Shown in pieces: positions 1 through 7,802 of a DNA stretch of 64,000 bases. The notes below the pieces were generated by a model. It saw only the letters and a list, made by a program, of their open reading frames with translations. It did no database searches and was not told the origin of the DNA. The translations under genes and the position numbers were made by a program. The DNA is from Allopontixanthobacter confluentis (GTDB lineage Bacteria; Pseudomonadota; Alphaproteobacteria; Sphingomonadales; Sphingomonadaceae), in contig NZ_WTYU01000002.1 in assembly GCF_009827615.1 (NCBI RefSeq), forward strand, positions 417,020 to 481,019. The letters run 5' to 3'. Position 1 is the first letter of the stretch; every line of letters starts with the position of its first letter.

Positions 1-611
1 AGATCGTGCAGGCCGCGCGCCGGGCGAATGGAACCTGCAGAAAAAACAAAAGGCCGGTTGCCCAGTGACTGTAACGTCTCCGGCCGAACTGGTTCTGGTG
101 GAGTTTCAACCCCATGGTAGACGGTTGCGACCTTGGCTGGCGGCACAGACCAGCGGCCGATCAGATAATTTGCGACATGGTCGGACACCGCAATGATGCG
201 ATCGGCTTTCCTGCAGGAACTCCAGGCGGCATAACGCCGGCCGAGGTTTTTCATCCTGTCGATCATCGTGTTGCCGCCAAACGGTGTTTCCAGCGGTTCC
301 ATGTTTCGAACCATCGTCACGGTTCTGGCACCGGGAGTAGCGAGATAGCGAGCGGACGGAATGAACAGTACCTGCGGTCCGTATTGGGCTAGTGCCGTTT
401 TCAATTTTCTGAAACCCGAGCCTGGGCCGCTAACGGGAAATTCGTACACATCGATGTTATGGGGCAGGATGTGCGCTGATCCTTCGGGCACGAACACTCG
501 TATGCGTTCGATACGCGGGTCTAGTGCCAGCATTGGCATCACAATACGCAGATGCTTCGCGGCACCTCCGCTAAGCGATCCATTCGTCAGCATTACGACG
601 GCCAGTCTCAT
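1..611 (-). CDS. Glycosyltransferase family 4 protein, partial (C-terminus beyond the window)
   Basis: The reading frame starts with ATG at 611 and stays open for 203 codons to the left edge, so only the N-terminal domain and the start of the second domain are present. The N-terminus has the GT4 pattern of a Rossmann strand followed by a glycine-rich acceptor loop (MLTNGSLSGGAAKH, residues 7-20). Near the end of the fragment, ADRIIAVSDHVANYLI followed by KVATVYHGVE is the usual inter-domain signature of GT4 retaining glycosyltransferases. The start lies one base after the stop of the upstream WbuB-like gene, so the two are probably translationally coupled. It should add one sugar to the undecaprenyl-linked repeat unit at the inner membrane face. 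The donor and acceptor cannot be read from the sequence. Family call is firm; specificity is unknown. Confidence 0.85.
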   Translation of the reverse strand, partial: MRLAVVMLTNGSLSGGAAKHLRIVMPMLALDPRIERIRVFVPEGSAHILPHNIDVYEFPVSGPGSGFRKLKTALAQYGPQVLFIPSARYLATPGARTVTMVRNMEPLETPFGGNTMIDRMKNLGRRYAAWSSCRKADRIIAVSDHVANYLIGRWSVPPAKVATVYHGVETPPEPVRPETLQSLGNRPFVFSAGSIRPARGLHD

Positions 612-612
612 T

Positions 613-1848
613 TCAGTCGGAGCCTTTTTCAATGTTTCGGGGCCCGTCAGAGTTATTCGACATACCAAGCGCGGATGCTATCTGCCGGGCTGCCTGGGAT
701 GCTGAAAAGCGGGCGTTGGCCAATCTTGCCGCATTGTCCCGCATGGCCTGCAATTCGGCGCCCAGATCGAGCATGCGTTGGGCCATCTGCTGAAGATCCG
801 CGCCGTCACCGTTGATGGAAGCGAAGCCAACGCCCTCGTCATTAATGATGTCGACCAGATCATTATTCGGATTTACGATGGCCAGCACCGGCAAGCTGGC
901 GTGCATGTACGAGATGAACTTGCCTGGAATATTGTGCGATGTGTGGCGCGGATCTAACGCGACCATCCCCACATGGCACTGCGCATACAGGCCCGGGATT
1001 TCGTCAGGATGGATCTCGTCAAAAAACAAGATGTTCGTTAGTTGACGTTCGTCTGCTTTCGCTTTCAATTTATCCACCGCATCACCGCGCCCTACAAATA
1101 CAAAGCCCGCTCTGGGATCGCTCTGCATTCGGGTTGCGAGGTCGAGCAGTCTGTCCATTCCCTGCGCCACCCCCATGTTGCCTGCATAGACAAACACCTG
1201 CCTGCCTGCGATGCGGGTCTGAGAGATATTTATGGAGCAATGTGCATGTTGCGGCACCTGCATCCAGTTTTGCAGAACTTCTACTGACTTGCTGCCATAT
1301 TCGTTTTCATCAGCAAAGAATGTCAGGTTCCCCTTTGCCTGCACGCCGATAGTATCAGCAACGCGGTATTGGAACTTTGCAACCTGGTTCAGGAGGTGGA
1401 ACGCAGGACCGCGTTTCATAATGCCCAGATCGGCCGCCCATTGCGGGAAAATATCGCGCAAGATGAGATAAGCAGAACAATCACTCTGCCGCTTCAGCGC
1501 GAGCACCAGTGGACCTAGAAAGATGGTAGGTGAATACCATGCTACGCCGTCGTAGCGCCGCACATTTGCCGGTGAGGCACGCAGACTCCTAAGCATCGCA
1601 AAGGGCATCGCGAATTCGCCGAGAGCCCGAACCAGATTGCCCCTATCTCTGGTGTAAGGGGCTTTGAGACGGATGACTTCGATGCCCTCGAAATCATCGA
1701 TCACCCAGGCTTCTTCCTGACCGGAAGAGGGAACCAGAACTGTAACATCGACCCCTCGTGAGTAAAATTCGCGAGCAAGGTCGCGCATTTGCACAGCGCA
1801 AGACGTCCGCATCGGAGGAAAATGTTCGACAATAAGCGCAATTCTCAT
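613..1848 (-). CDS. wbuB: WbuB-like GT4 glycosyltransferase (probable L-FucNAc/L-QuiNAc transferase)
   Basis: A 411-residue GT4 glycosyltransferase. The N-terminal domain begins MRIALIVEHFPPMRTSCAVQ. RDIFPQWAADLG (131-142) and YAGNMGVAQG (221-230) are typical of the WbuB/WcaI-like subfamily, and the nucleotide-sugar-binding region near the C-terminus reads NPNNDLVDIINDEGVGF. In several O-antigen clusters this subfamily directly follows the fnlA/fnlB/fnlC-type genes and transfers the L-amino sugar they make. The same order is found here, with an FnlC-like epimerase ending 7 bases upstream, so that activity is the best guess. It is a cytoplasmic, membrane-associated enzyme acting on a lipid-linked acceptor. 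The substrate is inferred from context, not from specific residues. Confidence 0.85.
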   Translation of the reverse strand: MRIALIVEHFPPMRTSCAVQMRDLAREFYSRGVDVTVLVPSSGQEEAWVIDDFEGIEVIRLKAPYTRDRGNLVRALGEFAMPFAMLRSLRASPANVRRYDGVAWYSPTIFLGPLVLALKRQSDCSAYLILRDIFPQWAADLGIMKRGPAFHLLNQVAKFQYRVADTIGVQAKGNLTFFADENEYGSKSVEVLQNWMQVPQHAHCSINISQTRIAGRQVFVYAGNMGVAQGMDRLLDLATRMQSDPRAGFVFVGRGDAVDKLKAKADERQLTNILFFDEIHPDEIPGLYAQCHVGMVALDPRHTSHNIPGKFISYMHASLPVLAIVNPNNDLVDIINDEGVGFASINGDGADLQQMAQRMLDLGAELQAMRDNAARLANARFSASQAARQIASALGMSNNSDGPRNIEKGSD

Positions 1849-1855
1849 AACGAAC

Positions 1856-2989
1856 TCAGTATCGCTTCCAGACGGTCCTGTTCACGTAATCTGTGTAGCT
1901 ATGGATGATGCGCAAGACCTTTTCCGAGACATTAGGCATGCTGTAATCTGCAGGCAGGCGAAGCAGCCTTTCGTCCCCGCGCGGCTGGTTTTCCAGAATG
2001 GCCAGACCTTGCATAATGCGATCTGCATCCAGACCGACCATCATTGCCGAAGTCTCTTCCATGCCTTCAGGTCGCTCGTGCGTTTCCCGCAGGTTCAACG
2101 CGGGGAAATTCAGGATTGCGGCCTCTTCACTGATAGTGCCGCTATCGGACAGCACAGCCTTAGCGCTGATCTGCAATTTGTTGTAATCAATGAAGCCAAG
2201 AGGCTTCAACAGACGCACTTGCGGGCAAAACTCCAACCCCAGCGCATCGATGCGCTTCTTCGTCCGCGGATGGGTAGAAACGATGATCGGCAATTCGAAT
2301 TTAGCGCCGATTTCATTAAGGGTCGCAGCCAGCCGGCGAAGGCTTGGTTCCGGATCGACATTCTCTTCGCGATGGGCGCTGACAACGAAATATTTCCCGT
2401 GCGTCAATTCCAACCGGTCCAGCACATCTGAAGATTCTATTTCCGGAAGATAATGATGCAGCACTTCGTACATCGGGCTGCCCGTCTTTATGACCAGATC
2501 GGGCGGCAGGCCTTCGCGGAGCAAATACTCGCGCGCAATGTCACTGTATGTCAGATTGATATCGGCAGTGTGATCAATGATCCGCCGATTGATTTCCTCT
2601 GGCACACGCTGATCGAAGCAACGGTTGCCCGCTTCCATGTGGAAAGTTGGTATTTTGCGGCGTTTGGCGGGTATCACTCCAAGACAGCTGTTGGTGTCGC
2701 CAAGTATCAGTAATGCTTCGGGCAATTGCTCTGCCAAAACCTTGTCGAGAGCAATTATGACATTACCGATGGTTTCAGCACCTGACTGACCAGCGGCGTC
2801 AAGAAAATGATCAGGTTTGCGAACTCCGAGATCGTCGAAGAAAATCTGGTTGAGTTCGTAATCGTAATTCTGACCAGTATGCACCAGAATATGGTCGCAA
2901 TAGCGATCAAGACATTCGATTGTTCGCGACAATCTGATAATTTCCGGCCGCGTCCCTACGACCGTCATGACTTTCAGTTTACGCACCAA
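1856..2989 (-). CDS. fnlC: UDP-N-acetyl amino sugar C2-epimerase, FnlC/WbjD type
   Basis: A 377-residue non-hydrolysing UDP-GlcNAc 2-epimerase family protein. Visible family motifs are VVGTRPEIIRL near the N-terminus, HMEAGNRCFDQRVPEEINRR in the middle, SAHREENVD, and the UDP-binding SDSGTISEEA and RETHERPEGMEE. The N-terminal stretch HTGQNYDYELNQIFFDDLG resembles the WbjD/Cap5G/FnlC branch, which epimerises UDP-L-sugar intermediates, more than WecB. It completes the three-enzyme set with the two genes upstream (FnlA-like and RmlD-like). It overlaps the FnlA-like gene by 11 bases, which suggests coupled translation. A separate WecB-like paralogue lies at 33127-34248, so the two epimerases probably serve different sugars. 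The exact product (L-FucNAc or L-QuiNAc) depends on the reductase. Confidence 0.88.
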   Translation of the reverse strand: MVRKLKVMTVVGTRPEIIRLSRTIECLDRYCDHILVHTGQNYDYELNQIFFDDLGVRKPDHFLDAAGQSGAETIGNVIIALDKVLAEQLPEALLILGDTNSCLGVIPAKRRKIPTFHMEAGNRCFDQRVPEEINRRIIDHTADINLTYSDIAREYLLREGLPPDLVIKTGSPMYEVLHHYLPEIESSDVLDRLELTHGKYFVVSAHREENVDPEPSLRRLAATLNEIGAKFELPIIVSTHPRTKKRIDALGLEFCPQVRLLKPLGFIDYNKLQISAKAVLSDSGTISEEAAILNFPALNLRETHERPEGMEETSAMMVGLDADRIMQGLAILENQPRGDERLLRLPADYSMPNVSEKVLRIIHSYTDYVNRTVWKRY

Positions 2990-3989
2990 CCAGACCCCTT
3001 ATCTCGGGCAATTTCATCAGGACCTGTTTGACACCTTCGACATCGAGACGGTCGGTATTATGCGATGTATAGTCTTCGATCTCAGAAATTTCGATCTCAC
3101 CTTCGACAAAGTAGCGCGAATAATTCAGGTCGCGGCTGTCGGCCGGGATACGATAATATTCACCGCAATCTTCCGCCCTGGCCATTTCTTCGCGGGAGAC
3201 AAGCGATTCATATAGTTTTTCACCATGGCGGGTGCCAATGACACGGATCGGGTTATCGCGGTTTAAAAGCTCTTTGAGAGCTTGCGCGAGGTCTGCAACA
3301 GTAGACGCCGGAGCCTTCTGCACGAAGATATCGCCAGGGCGGGCATTTTCAAAAGCGTAAAGCACCAAATCAACCGAATCTTCCAGCGACATCAGGAACC
3401 GCGTCATGTTGGGGTCGGTTATGGTCAGTTCCTTGCCCGCCAGAAGTTGCGAGATAAACAGGGGAATTACCGACCCCCGTGAAGCCATGACATTGCCATA
3501 ACGGGTGGCGCATAAAACCGAGTCCTTGATCCCGCATATCCGGGAGCTGGAAACCATCACCTTTTCCATCATGGCCTTGGACATGCCCATCGCATTGATG
3601 GGATAAACAGCCTTGTCAGTGCTCAACACCACGCATCGGTCCACCCCTGCAGCAATGGCCGCCCGCATGACATTTTCCGCGCCGAGAATGTTGGTGCGCA
3701 CTGCTTCCATCGGATAAAATTCACAGGACGGAACCTGCTTCAGCGCAGCGGCATGGAATACGTAGTCCACACCGTGCATCGCATCTGTCACGCTGTCCGC
3801 ATTCCGCACATCGCCGATATAGAATTTCACCTTTTCGTTCTGCAGGCCGATCCGCATGTCCTCCTGCTTCTTTTCGTCCCTGCTGAAGACGCGGATTTCC
3901 CCGAAATTCGCATCGACCAATCGGTTGAGGACGGCGTTACCAAACGACCCGGTGCCGCCAGTGATGAGCAATGTCTTGTTTTCAAACAT
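2979..3989 (-). CDS. fnlA: UDP-GlcNAc 4,6-dehydratase/5-epimerase, FnlA/WbjB/CapE type
   Basis: A 336-residue extended SDR protein. The NAD-binding GGTGSFG is at residues 11-17 and the active-site strand reads VLSTDKAVYPINAMGMSK. Ser123 and Lys138 fit the SDR triad, but the usual catalytic Tyr is Met134 (MGMSK). This replacement is known for the WbpM/CapE-type dehydratases and does not mean the enzyme is inactive. The family converts UDP-GlcNAc to UDP-4-keto-6-deoxy-L-HexNAc intermediates, the first step to UDP-L-FucNAc or UDP-L-QuiNAc. It sits 9 bases after the RmlD-like reductase and overlaps the FnlC-like epimerase, an arrangement found in many O-antigen and capsule loci. Length matches the family. 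Confidence 0.9.
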   Translation of the reverse strand: MFENKTLLITGGTGSFGNAVLNRLVDANFGEIRVFSRDEKKQEDMRIGLQNEKVKFYIGDVRNADSVTDAMHGVDYVFHAAALKQVPSCEFYPMEAVRTNILGAENVMRAAIAAGVDRCVVLSTDKAVYPINAMGMSKAMMEKVMVSSSRICGIKDSVLCATRYGNVMASRGSVIPLFISQLLAGKELTITDPNMTRFLMSLEDSVDLVLYAFENARPGDIFVQKAPASTVADLAQALKELLNRDNPIRVIGTRHGEKLYESLVSREEMARAEDCGEYYRIPADSRDLNYSRYFVEGEIEISEIEDYTSHNTDRLDVEGVKQVLMKLPEIRGLVGA

Positions 3990-3998
3990 ATGTTTTCT

Positions 3999-4856
3999 TT
4001 AACGAAATGATTCCATCTCCGCGACAAGCGCAGGCCATGGAAGGGGAGAGTATCCGGTTGCTGCATGAAACCGGGACGAATCCAGCGAACGATCGATGAC
4101 CAGATCATCACTCGGGATGATTGTGATCGTCTTGTTGTAAGTCTGGGCGATGAGTTGAAGCAGGGCGAGTTTGTCGATGGGTGCCGCTGAGACATGATAC
4201 ACACCAGACAAGCCTGCATTTGGAATGACGTAATCGCGAATTATACGCGCCATTTCCACCGTAGGCAGACCAGAGAAAATTGCTTTGCCAAAGCCTTTTA
4301 CTTCACCTTCCTGCGCCAGAAACCAGTTCAGCAAGCTGCGCGAACCAGCCAGCTCATGCCCGATAATCGAAGTGCGCAGCGTAATCGCGTTTGGATAATC
4401 AACTTCACCGAGCAATTTGCTGCGGCCATATAAATCATACGCATCCGGAGCATCGTCTTCGGTATAAAGCCCCTTGTTACCAGAAAACACGCAGTCTGTG
4501 CTCATATGGATCAAGCGCGCACCGCCCACAGCGGCCAGCCGAGCCAGACGGTGGGGCAAAAGAGAATTTATCGGCAATGCCACCAACGGATCATTGGCGT
4601 CAGACAATTGCTTGACCACTCCGATGCAGTTGATGATCACATCCGGGCGCGCAATATTCATCGCCGCGATCAGATCCTCAAACCTCTCCACGTCAATGTG
4701 AGGTATGAACTGCGGAGCAAGATCAGCATCAAAAAACTTTGCTGACGATGCGCTCCGCACTGTGCCAAAAACACAGGTGCCGGGGTCTTGCACAAATATG
4801 CGCATAACCGCATTGCCCAACATTCCCGACGCACCCAGAACAAGTATTCTCATCAC
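3999..4856 (-). CDS. RmlD-like SDR family sugar nucleotide reductase
   Basis: A 285-residue protein with a Rossmann motif GASGMLG (8-14), the strand-4 motif STDCVFSG (119-126) and a catalytic YGRSK (Tyr143, Lys147). These are the hallmarks of dTDP-4-keto-rhamnose reductase (RmlD) and its relatives. It belongs with the FnlA-like dehydratase and FnlC-like epimerase that follow, so it is expected to reduce the 4-keto group of the UDP-L-HexNAc intermediate. Reductases of the L-QuiNAc pathway (WbvR/QnlB) are short RmlD-like proteins like this one, whereas WbjC/FnlB of the L-FucNAc pathway are longer. That points to L-QuiNAc, but this is inference from family type and length. It overlaps the wzy stop by 4 bases (ATGA). 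Confidence 0.82.
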   Translation of the reverse strand: MMRILVLGASGMLGNAVMRIFVQDPGTCVFGTVRSASSAKFFDADLAPQFIPHIDVERFEDLIAAMNIARPDVIINCIGVVKQLSDANDPLVALPINSLLPHRLARLAAVGGARLIHMSTDCVFSGNKGLYTEDDAPDAYDLYGRSKLLGEVDYPNAITLRTSIIGHELAGSRSLLNWFLAQEGEVKGFGKAIFSGLPTVEMARIIRDYVIPNAGLSGVYHVSAAPIDKLALLQLIAQTYNKTITIIPSDDLVIDRSLDSSRFHAATGYSPLPWPALVAEMESFR

Positions 4857-6301
4857 TTCACATCCGCTGTTCGAGGATCAGCCATGAAGCGCTGCGGCTC
4901 GGCCAACCGCCCTCGTGGCGCCGTGCCGTGCTGACCCGAACGTGCCCGCTTGCCGCCCACGCGAGCAGCAACATTCTTACGATAGGAGAAATATGCTCGC
5001 ATTGCGAAAAGGGGAAATAGCTGGTTCAGCAACAGGCCCAAAATGGTTGCTGTAATTTCGCCAATCATCAAGCCGATCGCAGACCAGAGGACAGTTACAT
5101 AAATCGCAACATCGATGGCAAAAACCGCATCGCGCTGCCGACCGCGTGTTCGAAGCAAGGTGCGATATGCGCCCAGGATGGCGAGAAAGATCGCAAAATA
5201 GCTGATCAGATAACCAATGATGCCGGGCGCCCAGCCAAAGTTGATGATCCATTCACCCTGAAATGTGGGCGTCAAATTCGAAAAACCTTCCCACGCATCA
5301 CCTGCGTAACTCTTGGTAAAGAAAACGCCGCCGGTATCGGGCTTTTCTGGATAGATGGAGCGGGGGATCGCATTGGTGAACAATGACAGAAAAGTCGAGC
5401 CATGCGCGAGCGGCATAGGCTGCGTGGCGACAATCAGATTAAGCGGATCTACGCCGTAAAAAAACGAATTGAAGCTGAAATTGTTGCCTGCTGTGGAAAG
5501 GCCAGTGGTCAATTCTCCGTTCGAAAAGGTCAGACCATTTCGCGCAATTCCAAGCAGGGATGCACCACCAATCATGGCCGTAACCATCAAAGACGCGAAA
5601 CCAGCCCCAATCGGTTTGCGCAAATAATGGAATATGACCAAGAGTAACGCGAAGATGTTGAGCAAGCCACTGCGCGAGCCCGAAAGTGAGCCGAAAAATA
5701 GTACAAAGGCGAAATGGCCAGCAAACAGCGCCCAGAAGATTAGCGGCCGCTTTGCAATGAGCCCGACAGCAAAAAACGCCACATTGATGACGACCATCAT
5801 GGAGATGAGCGTGCGCGCCCAGCCAAATCCGCTCCAGTCGACAACACGTGTATTGAGCGACGCGATGTATCCGGAAAACCCACCAAACTCATAGATCATG
5901 TAAAATTGTGCAAAAACGGCGGGGAGGGAAATGATGCAAAAAAACAGCGCCGCCCCGATGCTCGCCACACGATCGACCGCACCTGTTGGTGGCGCGATCA
6001 GTTTGGCCGCCGGCAAATCGTATTGAACCTTCACTGCTTCGACGATAGCAATCAGCAAACCGATCGCCAAAGTCACGAAAATCAAACCGTAAACCAGATT
6101 TTCTGGCGGCTGGACGATGATTCCGACATGGAAAAGGATGAAGAAGGCAAAATAGAATTTGGCTGGGGAGAAGATATCCGGGTTTGATGTAACCGCGATG
6201 ATGCCGCCAATAATCAGGAATAGAGCAACGATCAGCAACAATGTCTTTTCCCTCGGAGTGATCACACTTTCGTGCATGCCGCGGCGCGGCGGGCGATGCA
6301 T
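4853..6301 (-). CDS. wzy: O-antigen polymerase (Wzy-type integral membrane protein)
   Basis: A 482-residue polytopic membrane protein with roughly ten to twelve hydrophobic segments and a long periplasmic loop (about residues 255-340, containing GVDPLNLIVATQPMPL and YPEKPDTGGVFFTKSY). The topology and the position between a Wzx flippase and sugar nucleotide genes fit the polymerase that links lipid-linked repeat units on the periplasmic side of the inner membrane. A basic, glycine-rich cytoplasmic tail ends the protein. The ATG at 6301 gives an Arg/Pro-rich leader; an in-frame ATG at 6277 (MHESVITPREK) is an equally good start, and neither has a clear Shine-Dalgarno. Wzy proteins diverge strongly in sequence, so the call rests on topology and context. 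Confidence 0.8.
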   Translation of the reverse strand: MHRPPRRGMHESVITPREKTLLLIVALFLIIGGIIAVTSNPDIFSPAKFYFAFFILFHVGIIVQPPENLVYGLIFVTLAIGLLIAIVEAVKVQYDLPAAKLIAPPTGAVDRVASIGAALFFCIISLPAVFAQFYMIYEFGGFSGYIASLNTRVVDWSGFGWARTLISMMVVINVAFFAVGLIAKRPLIFWALFAGHFAFVLFFGSLSGSRSGLLNIFALLLVIFHYLRKPIGAGFASLMVTAMIGGASLLGIARNGLTFSNGELTTGLSTAGNNFSFNSFFYGVDPLNLIVATQPMPLAHGSTFLSLFTNAIPRSIYPEKPDTGGVFFTKSYAGDAWEGFSNLTPTFQGEWIINFGWAPGIIGYLISYFAIFLAILGAYRTLLRTRGRQRDAVFAIDVAIYVTVLWSAIGLMIGEITATILGLLLNQLFPLFAMRAYFSYRKNVAARVGGKRARSGQHGTAPRGRLAEPQRFMADPRTADVK

Positions 6302-6320
6302 CCCGCTGCTAGCTTATCAA

Positions 6321-7796
6321 TCACTTGAGCAAAACCCTGAATCTTGAACGTAGGGATCGCACTTCGGAATTGGCCGCTGCCAGAACCTCGCGCTCGATCC
6401 CCCATGCGGAAATTATCGCAGCCAAGGCTGCAACCAGACATGCCATCTCTAAATAGGGCAAATACGTCGTCCATCGGCTGACCTCTGGATCGGCAAAGGG
6501 TCTGTATATTTCGAAGGATCCTACTGCCAGAATTGCGCTCGCAATGGCCGCGCAGACCAGCGAACGTCCATGAAAATTGGTCGAAAAATGGCGCTCGCTA
6601 TACCATGCAGCAAGGATGGTTCCGACGATCTGGCTTGCCAGAAAGCCGATAGCGGCAGCTAGCATTCCCATTGACTGGCTCAACAGGGCCAGGGTCAGGA
6701 AGTTTATGGCTGCACCGGCGCCAAATACATAAGTGAGCCGCGAAGTGACCCGCGCACCATGAATGCCAATTGACGTAATGCTGGTGGCGCCAAGCCAGAA
6801 CTGGCCTATGACAAAAAATCCGGTAATGGCGACCGCTGCCCCGTATTCCGCTGGCGCAAAAATGCTGACCAGCACGGGCGCTGCAAGAATGGCAACTCCT
6901 GCCATCGGGAACATTGCAAGAATGTAGATTTGCAGTGCCCGCGCATATAGTTTCGGGTCACCATCCGCCTCGTCGATGTTCTTGAAGGCGATGGGTTCCC
7001 AAGCCATTCTGAACGCGTAAACAACAAAACCATACAGGGCGGCTACCCGGATCGATACGCCCACTATCGCGACATCCGATAATGTAAGAAAGATTGCCAG
7101 CAGCACTCTAGTGCCATTTGTCTGCAACCAGCCAAGCATGACAGACGGCATTGTGGGGAGAGAATAGGCGAGCATCTGACGCACTATTGCGTTGCTGGTC
7201 CAAGGCCAGCCGGGGCGGCCGAATGTGCGCAGCCAGGCAACCAGCACGCAGATCGATTTGCCGCACACCATGCCGAGGATCGCGCCAGGCACCCCCAGGT
7301 CCAGCCCGACTATGAATATGACACTCAGGACGGCCGAAAGGCCCAGATCGAGGAAAGAAACGACTGAAAATGCGATCGGCGTGCCGGCAAATCGCAGAAT
7401 GATAAGTTGCAGCCCAAGCAGTTGGGCCAGAAAAGTCAGCACCAGAAGCAAACCTATATTCTGTGCGATATAGAGTGGCAGCATCCCCATGAGCCAGACT
7501 GCCGCAATACCTAGCGCCAGCGCGATGAGCCCGCCAAGGCTGATCGAAAACGCGCCCCACACCAGACCTGCAAGCTCTCCTCGCTCCTTTGCTGCATAGT
7601 AGTCGCGAAGCAGCGCAGATTCGCTTTGCAGGCCCGAAAGCAGCACCCCTGCCAAGTGCAGCGCCAGCAGAACTTCGAGCTCGCCGTATGATTCAATCGA
7701 CAACGTTCGGGTATATAGCGGCACCAGAAAAACTGCGGCCAATCGGCTGGCTGCGGCACCAAGTCCGTAAATCAGGAAGTTACGAAAGAAATTCAC
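6321..7796 (-). CDS. wzx: Wzx-type lipid-linked oligosaccharide flippase
   Basis: A 491-residue protein of the polysaccharide transporter (MOP/PST) family. It opens with FRNFLIYGLGAAASRLAAVFLVPLYTRTL, the characteristic first helix followed by the PLYTR motif, and has about twelve to fourteen transmembrane segments throughout. It would move undecaprenyl-pyrophosphate-linked repeat units from the cytoplasmic to the periplasmic leaflet for the Wzy polymerase encoded next (gap 19 bases). The start is six bases after the stop of the unknown membrane protein, consistent with one transcript. No soluble extra domain is seen. Function as flippase is well supported by family and context; the cargo is not known. 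Confidence 0.88.
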   Translation of the reverse strand: MNFFRNFLIYGLGAAASRLAAVFLVPLYTRTLSIESYGELEVLLALHLAGVLLSGLQSESALLRDYYAAKERGELAGLVWGAFSISLGGLIALALGIAAVWLMGMLPLYIAQNIGLLLVLTFLAQLLGLQLIILRFAGTPIAFSVVSFLDLGLSAVLSVIFIVGLDLGVPGAILGMVCGKSICVLVAWLRTFGRPGWPWTSNAIVRQMLAYSLPTMPSVMLGWLQTNGTRVLLAIFLTLSDVAIVGVSIRVAALYGFVVYAFRMAWEPIAFKNIDEADGDPKLYARALQIYILAMFPMAGVAILAAPVLVSIFAPAEYGAAVAITGFFVIGQFWLGATSITSIGIHGARVTSRLTYVFGAGAAINFLTLALLSQSMGMLAAAIGFLASQIVGTILAAWYSERHFSTNFHGRSLVCAAIASAILAVGSFEIYRPFADPEVSRWTTYLPYLEMACLVAALAAIISAWGIEREVLAAANSEVRSLRSRFRVLLK

Positions 7797-7802
7797 GCCC
7801 CA

